A DNA stretch of 21,126 bases, taken from the NCBI GenBank assembly GCA_002337545.1, contig DDGE01000026.1, positions 36,547 to 57,672 on the forward strand, written 5' to 3'. Below, piece by piece: positions 16,301-21,126 of this stretch. Within the stretch, counting starts at the first letter, position 1. Each line of letters starts with the position of its first letter. This DNA is from Phycisphaerales bacterium UBA1910. GTDB taxonomy: Bacteria > Planctomycetota > Phycisphaerae > Phycisphaerales > UBA1924. The position numbers and the translations under genes were made by a program. The notes under the pieces are model-generated. The model was not told the origin of the DNA. It was given only the letters and a program-made list of their open reading frames with translations, and did not search any database.

Positions 16301-17593
16301 CCATCACCGTTGCTCGTCACGGGGATGCCACTCCGCCCTGCCCATCGGATGGACCCCGGCGGCGTACTAATGTACGCGCCCCAGCTCGCGCGATTGCAAT
16401 ACCTCCGCGCCGGACGCAATGTGTTCGAGCCTTTCTGGGAACGCACCGCCCCGGGCACGCAGCCACCGACTGTGGTCTGGCAGGGACCAACGCGTGTCCT
16501 GATCTTCTGGCCCGAAAGCGTCGCGATGGACGATTCGGGAACACTCGAATGCGTCGATACAAGCACCGGAGAACTGGTCTGGGCACAGAAGAATATTCGA
16601 CTCGCGCTCGAGCAGGGCAGTGCCCGCGTCGCGGACGATAAAGCACGCATCGACGCGCTCATCTCCGTACCGGGTCAGGGTGCCCAACCCATCCATCAGT
16701 TGATCGTCGTTTCAGACGGACAGAGCGTCGTCGTCACCGATCGGATCGGTCGCGCGATGGGGATTGACCTCTACGGCGGAGAACTGCTCTGGCAACGCGA
16801 TCTCCCGATCAATCGTGTGCACGATATCGACTTACGACACGGCGCACTCGGGATCTGCGGCGTCATGATCGTCGACCGTGCACAGGACCAGCGAAACGGC
16901 TCAACCACTTCCATCGCCGCAAAGATCGCCCCTCGCACCGGTGAAACAGGTCAGATCACCGAACGGTTCGGACACCAGCCCCGCTGGATCCGTGTCGGCG
17001 ATCGCTCACGCCTCTTTGTCGCGACCACGCTCCGTCTGACCGCGTTCGACACAGAACAAGGAAGCGTCGATTGGGTCGTAAACAGCGAGGACATCGCAGA
17101 CTCTCTCGGTGCATGGCTCACAGACTCGCACCTGCTCGTGCTCTCCGATCGCGGTTCACTCTGGGCCATCGATCCCAGCGACGGGTCCCGAGACCCTCGA
17201 CCAATCGATACGCACAACAGAATCACCACACGCGGATGGATGCGCGTGATCCCCGAGATCGGACGCACCACCATCCTGAGCAACGCCGGCCTCGTCGCGT
17301 TCGGCGCTCAGAATCAGACCATCGGCGTTGATGCACGCAGCCCCGACGAATCACTCATCGATATCGCTTGGGCGCGAGAGCACGCCGTGCTCCTGAGCGA
17401 ATCACGGATCGAGAACGAATCACTCAAGATGGAACTCGCGCTGATCAACCACGACAACACGATGACCACCGATCGAACCACGCTCGCCATCCCCGCCTCC
17501 ATCGGGCGGCGCGCAGAAACAATCGTCCCCGTCACCGGCGGGGTGCTCGTAGGATTCGGAGAGGTATCCGTGTTTGTACGAACGGAAGATTAA
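13379..17593 (+). CDS. Large exported PQQ-like beta-propeller and TPR protein
   Basis: A 1404-residue protein. A signal peptide with hydrophobic core LIPLIAGLALSSPV and an ANAQA cleavage region (about residues 30-35) exports it. PQQ-propeller blade motifs of the form D-x-x-T/S-G-x-x-x-W occur in two groups: QTGKQRW (about 364), DAATGRLEW (418), IATGEVLW (470) and DPASGQ (521); then DTSTGELVW (1060), DLYGGELLW (1130), DTEQGSVDW (1224) and DPSDGS (1265). Between them, and in the first 220 residues, are helical TPR-like stretches such as EAVRLCDEIIRNH, NFEEAIIAYQGVLD and ARDAHAAARALLETYPN. The layout is TPR / half propeller / TPR / half propeller. It could scaffold a protein complex at the envelope; no enzymatic residues are evident. 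Three ATG codons open the frame; the first is used and no good ribosome site separates them. Confidence 0.82.
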   Translation: MMMHRSLSHPALIPLIAGLALSSPVCTSTANAQARQLIPSATENPIYIADSPIASDALARAAELIAQDNHDEAVRLCDEIIRNHGDRLIPLDDADPDRIHVPVRQRVNTFIRSHPDLLDTYRRQITPIARVWLDGDTTWLDAATNAWLTEPGLIASLRRAQQLIEAGRFHAGLGVLDHLADHPDATQHADRINTLRTLATRFINATPPVLPEPHRARALVWDQEPQPGVSLEGIVPDVLAQAPLTPSTQLDLADSNMPSRLSGASWKPTPWCVPLVEDQFLFTNDGYTISCFDRFTMRPIWRVQTYNPNDEIPSTPDARARLGRLLEDMTSITSDGRDALFVTPGVPRNSQTDPIKDVVRLDQQTGKQRWRVDIRTLDETLADASIRGPIVLDQGTIVVTARTNNRRQRLISLSVIGLDAATGRLEWIQPLASAGSLPFQQSGQLAHNPVVRDGIAYYTDLIGFGAAIRIATGEVLWARPLPAPDLYARSNRPAFAGNTPVINDHGLFVLTSDGSQIIQIDPASGQTLANRPANAIGESYYLLTIDEKRFICVSNDRISIYDASRFTTTSSKRSPELGDENNAQVGIRGRVVVMGERILAPVENGVRVLHPDRMSEPEIVPIDASGNIAALDGQLIVIDQIDAMSFLAWETASVLLENRMNADPSAAITIAELAHRTGRIDDIVPSVQRAMRVLNAQPMDTRSPLRDALFDVVLDIIRPQETSDKEISNLSLEKLGEERVESLMIALGELARTHDQGVAYRMELGAIQERYQNFEEAIIAYQGVLDQPSLRSAMWEGSEIAVRAGLEATRRIGQIIEREGFGPYQSADDLATAEIQYLGENATPEQYESLAQRFPWSRSTPMVLLRAADRYAANNKVPSSIEAARSGIERVERLSEMGMEIDLSLLGSLADHMISGLIETNRARDAHAAARALLETYPNLELQRRGRPITLEQLAVAAGNADTLPKLGSRFVDDPSPLLVTGMPLRPAHRMDPGGVLMYAPQLARLQYLRAGRNVFEPFWERTAPGTQPPTVVWQGPTRVLIFWPESVAMDDSGTLECVDTSTGELVWAQKNIRLALEQGSARVADDKARIDALISVPGQGAQPIHQLIVVSDGQSVVVTDRIGRAMGIDLYGGELLWQRDLPINRVHDIDLRHGALGICGVMIVDRAQDQRNGSTTSIAAKIAPRTGETGQITERFGHQPRWIRVGDRSRLFVATTLRLTAFDTEQGSVDWVVNSEDIADSLGAWLTDSHLLVLSDRGSLWAIDPSDGSRDPRPIDTHNRITTRGWMRVIPEIGRTTILSNAGLVAFGAQNQTIGVDARSPDESLIDIAWAREHAVLLSESRIENESLKMELALINHDNTMTTDRTTLAIPASIGRRAETIVPVTGGVLVGFGEVSVFVRTED

Positions 17594-17607
17594 TCAGCAA
17601 ACGCTCA

Positions 17608-18111
17608 TCAGGCGGGCTGCGCATCGTTGAGCGTGCGCGGGTCCTGCCCATTCTCAATCGCGCAGATCTTCTTGACGCGACGAGCATGCCGCCCGCCCTC
17701 GAAGTCCGCGCTCATCCACGCCTCGATGATCTTCTCGATGAGACGCTCGCCAAGCAGGTCAGCGCTGAGGCAGAGAACATTCGCGTCGTTGTGCGATCGC
17801 GAGAGCTGGGCTGTCAGCTCGTCGTGAACGAGCGCAGCCCGCAGGTTCTTGATCTTGTTGGCCGCGATCGACATCCCGATCCCCGTGCCGCAGATAAGCA
17901 CACCGCGCTGCGCGTTGCCCGAGTTGATCTCTTCGCCCACGATGTACGCCTGCTCCGGATAATCGCACGATCCCTCGCACGCATTCACGATGTAGCCCTC
18001 GTATCCGAGGCGCTCAAGTGTCCGAATGACATGCTCTCCCGCGTGGGTGCCGCGATGATCCGTGCCGATGACGACCCGCATGGTGCTCGAGGTTTGATCC
18101 GGATTACTCAT
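17608..18111 (-). CDS. rpiB: Ribose 5-phosphate isomerase B
   Basis: A 167-residue RpiB/LacA/LacB-family isomerase of the pentose phosphate pathway, interconverting ribose 5-phosphate and ribulose 5-phosphate. Motifs are GTDHRG (GSDHAG in most members), SCDYPEQA, VLICGTGIGMSIAANKIKNLRAALVHD with the active-site cysteine and threonine, SRSHNDANVLCLS, and GGRHARRV. The start at 18111 is chosen because AAGGAGTT lies 5 bases upstream; it adds ten residues before the usual MRVVIGTDHRG. The gene overlaps the stop of the upstream TsaC-phosphatase fusion by 8 bases (18104-18111), so the two are translated together. In Bacillus the equivalents ywlC, ywlE and rpiB (ywlF) are also neighbours. The C-terminal tail after GGRH is typical in length. 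Confidence 0.93.
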   Translation of the reverse strand: MSNPDQTSSTMRVVIGTDHRGTHAGEHVIRTLERLGYEGYIVNACEGSCDYPEQAYIVGEEINSGNAQRGVLICGTGIGMSIAANKIKNLRAALVHDELTAQLSRSHNDANVLCLSADLLGERLIEKIIEAWMSADFEGGRHARRVKKICAIENGQDPRTLNDAQPA

Positions 18112-19234
18112 CAATGAACTCCTTAAAGCGTGCGTCAATCAGGGTTTCGAGCTGATCCGCAACCTCACGATAGACCTCGATCGGTTGACCGATGGGGTCA
18201 GCGATGGGATTGAGCGGATCGATCGGAAACACTTTATGCGCCGAATCCGGTGCAATCTGCATGACCGCCTGGGCGTGTGAGGGGGTCATCGTCAAAATGA
18301 TGTCCGCACGATCCACCATCTCAGGGGTCAACAACCGCGATTGATGCGTCGAGAGATCGATTTCACGCTCACGGAGTGCCTGCAGCGTCTGATCGCTCGC
18401 GGGCGATCCCTCACCCGCCGCAACACCCGCGGAGCTCACCTCAATCGTCAAACCGTTGGGCGTGCGTCGGCGCTCCCACGCACGAGCGAGCCCCTCCGCC
18501 ATCGGTGATCGGCAGGTATTTCCGGTGCACACGAACACTACGCGTGTTTTCAGCTTATCCATGATGAATGCCTCGTCGACCGCCGCAACTTTTCCGATCC
18601 GAAACCGCCCATCGGGCCACAGGTTGATCGTCGATGATGACTTCCCATACAACGCGGGCCCCTCGTTGATGATGACCTCGGGCGCATCCGCATCCTCGAA
18701 CACGGTCGTGTTCGCCAGGTCCGCTCCACCGAGTCCACCCCAGATCGAAACGCCAACCCCTCGCGCCAGCGTGGGGTGCCCAGACTGACGAATCACCGAG
18801 CGTGCGATCGGATGATCGGGGACGCGGAACGCCACCATATCACGAAGATCAACCACCCCCGCCGAGACCCCCAGTTTTTCACGAATCTGCAGCAGCACAT
18901 GCTCCGGCTGACGCAACACCATTCGAACCGGACTCGGTGCCAGCTTATGGATGAGCCGACGCGTAACCGCCGACTCGATCTCGAACAGAGGGAAGATCCA
19001 ATCCAGATCCGCAAGATGCAGCGTGAACTGGGGGGTATGCACAAAGGTAGCTGGCTTCGTCAAGCTCGCAAGCAGTTCCGCCCCATGATCATTCGCGTGA
19101 ACAAAGACGCCATAAACCGATTCCGTAGGCAGAATGACACTCTTGCCGTCGCGAAGGTGTTGCGCCGCGAGATTCAGAGTCCGCTCCCGCTCCTCAGGCG
19201 AAAGTGTTGCGAAATGACCATCGGTTCCAGTCAT
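18104..19234 (-). CDS. Fusion of a degenerate TsaC/Sua5-like domain with a YwlE-type low-molecular-weight phosphatase
   Basis: A 376-residue protein. Residues about 15-220 follow the YrdC/Sua5 fold, whose enzymes make threonylcarbamoyl-AMP for tRNA t6A: LPTESVYGVF (35-44) and, at the far end, STINLWPDGRFRIGKV (201-216) match the family. The catalytic KxR segment reads TKPATF (59-64) and the SxN motif is missing (GVGVSIWGG, 159-167), so this half may be inactive. Residues about 230-376 are a low-molecular-weight protein phosphatase: the P-loop CTGNTCRSP (236-244) is complete, with the threonine at the position that marks protein-arginine phosphatases of the YwlE type, and the acid-loop ADPIGQPIEVY (345-355) is present. 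The start is the ATG at 19234; a frame extending to 19324 has no similarity. No ribosome site is visible. The upstream GATACT (19243-19248, minus) could give a nearly leaderless transcript. Confidence 0.85.
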   Translation of the reverse strand: MTGTDGHFATLSPEERERTLNLAAQHLRDGKSVILPTESVYGVFVHANDHGAELLASLTKPATFVHTPQFTLHLADLDWIFPLFEIESAVTRRLIHKLAPSPVRMVLRQPEHVLLQIREKLGVSAGVVDLRDMVAFRVPDHPIARSVIRQSGHPTLARGVGVSIWGGLGGADLANTTVFEDADAPEVIINEGPALYGKSSSTINLWPDGRFRIGKVAAVDEAFIMDKLKTRVVFVCTGNTCRSPMAEGLARAWERRRTPNGLTIEVSSAGVAAGEGSPASDQTLQALREREIDLSTHQSRLLTPEMVDRADIILTMTPSHAQAVMQIAPDSAHKVFPIDPLNPIADPIGQPIEVYREVADQLETLIDARFKEFIDE

Positions 19235-19333
19235 ACACAAAGAGTATCGTCTCGTTCCCCCACGAACCACCAACACTGCAAACCGCGCAATCACAATACC
19301 CTGCGGCGTACTTACACCCGACACATTCGGGAA

Positions 19334-19342
19334 TTATGCACG
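19334..19342 (+). promoter_or_regulatory. Candidate DnaA box upstream of dnaA
   Basis: TTATGCACG differs from the consensus TTATNCACA only in the last base and lies just upstream of the candidate dnaA promoter. A weaker match (TTCTCCACG) follows. DnaA commonly represses its own gene through such boxes. Single near-matches can occur by chance. Confidence 0.4.
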
Positions 19343-19359
19343 AGTTCTCCACGCGATGG

Positions 19360-19389
19360 TTGACATCACATAGGCATCCTGATTACGGT
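19360..19389 (+). promoter_or_regulatory. Candidate sigma-70 promoter of dnaA
   Basis: A perfect -35 hexamer TTGACA (19360-19365) is followed after 18 bases by TACGGT (19384-19389), which keeps the T-A and final T of the -10 consensus. It would give a leader of about 100 bases before the dnaA ATG. The -10 is weak, so the call is tentative. Confidence 0.4.
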
Positions 19390-19493
19390 ATGGATCGCGA
19401 AAGTGAAAGCCGATTCGGGATCTCGAACTCGGCCGATCAGGAACACACACGCAGCTCGCCACCGCTGCTTTGCATATTGAAAGCCGTCACTCC

Positions 19494-20924
19494 ATGCCGG
19501 ACCACCCGACCAAGGTCTTGGAAGATGTCCTTGCGCATATCCGCAATGAGCACCCGAGCGTTGCACGCCGATGGTTCGATGAACTCGAACCGCTCGGCTT
19601 CAGCGCTGGAGCTTTCGGTGTACGCGCTCAATCCGAGTACCACCGCGATTACCTCCGCAGAAACGGGCTCGACGCCTTCAATGACGCGATCCGATCTGTG
19701 ACAGGCCAGCTTATCGCCGTGCGGATGCTCGGCCCCGACGATCAATGGGACAACGCATCGAAGAATGAGCGTTCAACCAAAGAGAAGGCCAGTTCCAACG
19801 CTGAAACCGCACAAAAGACCCCGGCACCCGCGCCCGCCTCCCCGCAACCGGTGGTGCATTCAGAGCGTGCATGGCTCGATCGTGAACAATCACTCCCCAT
19901 CAACCCGGAATACAGCTTCGACCAGTTTGTGATCGGCCCGAACAACCAGATGGCCCACGCCGCCGCGGTTGCCGTCGCCGACAACCCGGGTCACGCCTAC
20001 AACCCGCTCTTTATCCATGGCGGGGTCGGGCTTGGCAAAACCCACCTACTCCAGGCGGTCTGTCTCAAAATCAAGGAAAGCCAGCCCGATATCACGATGC
20101 ACTATGTCTCGTGCGATGGATTCATGACCCAGTTCATGAACGCCGTTCAATCCGGACGCATGGTCGAGTTCCGTCACACCTTCCGCGATGTGGATCTTCT
20201 GGTGATCGATGACATCCACTTCCTCGCGAAGCGTGATCGCACGCAAGAAGAGTTCTTTCATACCTTTAACGCACTCTATCAATGCAATAAACAGATCATC
20301 CTCAGCTCCGACGCCGCGCCCGAGGATATCCCCGAACTCGAGGATCGCCTCGTCTCACGCTTCCTCTGGGGGCTCGTCGTCAAAGTCGAGAAACCCGGGT
20401 TCGAGACACGCGTCGAAATCCTCAAGCGCAAAGCCGATGAACGGGGGCTCCAACTCCCCGACAATGTCGCCACAGAGATCGCGCACCATATCGACACAAA
20501 CATCCGCGAGCTCGAGGGCGCAATCACGCGCCTGCAGATCTTCTCGAGCACCAAGCGATGCAGCATCGACCTGGACCTCACCCGCGAGGCGCTGGGCGAG
20601 GAGTTCGCCAGCGCGATGGTCAGCGCTGGTGCCGGGATCTCCATCGATTCCATCATCTCCGAGGTCAGCGGGTTCTATCACATCAAACGCACCGATCTGC
20701 TTGGCAAGCGTCGCCACAAGTCCATCGCGCATCCCCGACAGATCGGGATGTACCTTGCGCGACAACAGACAAAGCACTCCCTCGAAGAGGTTGGTGCCCA
20801 TTTCGGCGGACGCGATCACACCACGGTGATGCACGCCGTGCGGACGATTTCCCGCAAATGCAAGGAAGATCAGGAACTGCTCTCGCAGATCCGAGCGATC
20901 GAGTCACGACTCCGTGCGCGCTGA
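19494..20924 (+). CDS. dnaA: Chromosomal replication initiator protein DnaA
   Basis: A 476-residue DnaA, which binds DnaA boxes at oriC, opens the duplex and loads the helicase. Domain I is the helical N-terminus (about 1-80), domain II a Pro/Ala-rich linker (about 90-130), and the AAA+ core follows with FIHGGVGLGKTHLL (Walker A, 176-184), LLVIDDIHF (Walker B aspartates 239-240) and SRFLWGL (arginine finger, Arg289). The C-terminal DNA-binding domain ends with the DnaA signature FGGRDHTTVMHA (about 437-448). The start is uncertain: ATG 19494 is used; TTG 19470 would add eight residues, and neither has a ribosome site. The 259 bases before it hold a candidate promoter and DnaA box and no gene. 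Confidence 0.97.
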   Translation: MPDHPTKVLEDVLAHIRNEHPSVARRWFDELEPLGFSAGAFGVRAQSEYHRDYLRRNGLDAFNDAIRSVTGQLIAVRMLGPDDQWDNASKNERSTKEKASSNAETAQKTPAPAPASPQPVVHSERAWLDREQSLPINPEYSFDQFVIGPNNQMAHAAAVAVADNPGHAYNPLFIHGGVGLGKTHLLQAVCLKIKESQPDITMHYVSCDGFMTQFMNAVQSGRMVEFRHTFRDVDLLVIDDIHFLAKRDRTQEEFFHTFNALYQCNKQIILSSDAAPEDIPELEDRLVSRFLWGLVVKVEKPGFETRVEILKRKADERGLQLPDNVATEIAHHIDTNIRELEGAITRLQIFSSTKRCSIDLDLTREALGEEFASAMVSAGAGISIDSIISEVSGFYHIKRTDLLGKRRHKSIAHPRQIGMYLARQQTKHSLEEVGAHFGGRDHTTVMHAVRTISRKCKEDQELLSQIRAIESRLRAR

Positions 20925-21006
20925 TTCGGTATTCACTTCACAACTCCTCCCCCTGAATGAGTGTCAAAACGCGCTCGTTTAGGGACTTTCATGCTGTCAT
21001 CTACGC

Positions 21007-21015
21007 TGTGTATAA
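21007..21015 (-). promoter_or_regulatory. DnaA box (perfect consensus)
   Basis: The minus strand reads TTATACACA, an exact match to TTATNCACA. It lies 83 bases after the dnaA stop and 2 bases from a second box in the same orientation. Confidence 0.65.
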
Positions 21016-21017
21016 GT

Positions 21018-21026
21018 CGTGGATAA
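21018..21026 (-). promoter_or_regulatory. DnaA box (one mismatch)
   Basis: The minus strand reads TTATCCACG, one base from the strong box TTATCCACA. Start-to-start spacing with the preceding box is 11 bases, about one helical turn, which would place both DnaA molecules on the same face. Confidence 0.6.
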
Positions 21027-21126
21027 GCGCCCGATTGCGCGCGGGTGCGCTCAGTGGATCTTCGGTTCGCACCCTGCACCTCTCTCGCCAACTCGCGCAA
21101 CGCCGCGCACCCGAGCGCAAACGACA

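Larger units (their letters stand above)
20925..21126. other. Non-coding region after dnaA with DnaA boxes; candidate part of oriC
   Basis: No gene is recognised in the last 202 bases. The first part is relatively AT-rich for this genome; a DnaA box pair lies at 21007-21026; a GC-rich stretch runs to the window end. Bacterial origins often flank dnaA, so this may be the left part of oriC, but an AT-rich unwinding element and more boxes would need to lie beyond the window. Confidence 0.4.

Noticed and set aside
21053..21126. A possible gene start (GTG) running off the right edge
   Set aside because: The frame is open for only about 24 codons, has no ribosome site and encodes nothing recognisable.

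Overview
The window comes from a GC-rich (about 60-65%) bacterial chromosome. Domain fusions, a sialic-acid-type flagellar glycosylation cluster with a Maf protein, a giant PQQ-propeller/TPR secreted protein, a DUF5658-like membrane protein and weak or absent Shine-Dalgarno sequences at several genes together suggest a flagellated Planctomycetota, most likely class Phycisphaerae. That assignment is inference. The chromosomal initiator gene dnaA at the right end shows this is core chromosome. I see no tRNA, rRNA, CRISPR array, insertion sequence or prophage.

Layout. (1) 1-6453, minus strand: a tightly packed operon read right to left. It holds a 1222-residue Maf-type glycosyltransferase fused to a nucleotidyltransferase-like domain and a radical-SAM/SPASM-like domain that has lost its cysteines, then a NeuA-like CMP-sugar synthetase, a NeuB-like nonulosonate synthase and a NeuC-like hydrolysing epimerase cut by the window edge. 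NeuC, NeuB and NeuA make and activate a nine-carbon sugar (sialic, legionaminic or related acid), and Maf proteins typically put such sugars on flagellin. A pair of inverted REP-like hairpins lies between neuA and neuB and supplies the neuA stop codon. The middle of neuB is a 51% GC patch in 63% GC surroundings. (2) 6608-8783: an NTF2-like membrane protein, a lipoprotein with two SPOR-like repeats, and the anti-sigma-28 factor FlgM, which keeps the flagellar theme. (3) 8859-12122: a ROK sugar kinase downstream of ispE, and a divergent NIF3-family gene. (4) 12144-17593: a LEA/WHy-like lipoprotein, a small three-helix membrane protein, and a 1404-residue exported PQQ-propeller/TPR protein. (5) 17608-19234: rpiB overlapped by a gene fusing a degenerate TsaC/Sua5 domain to a YwlE-type phosphatase; the same three functions sit side by side in the Bacillus ywlC-ywlE-rpiB locus. 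(6) 19235-21126: dnaA with a candidate promoter and DnaA box upstream, and a pair of DnaA boxes downstream that could be part of oriC.

The most distinctive points are the Maf/nucleotidyltransferase/pseudo-radical-SAM fusion, the degenerate TsaC-phosphatase fusion, the ROK kinase without its zinc cysteines, the BIME-like repeat at the end of neuA, the mosaic neuB, and a strong excess of GATC tetranucleotides across the region. No gap between genes exceeds 300 bases; the longest (8250-8477, 19235-19493, 20925-21126) are described in the entries.
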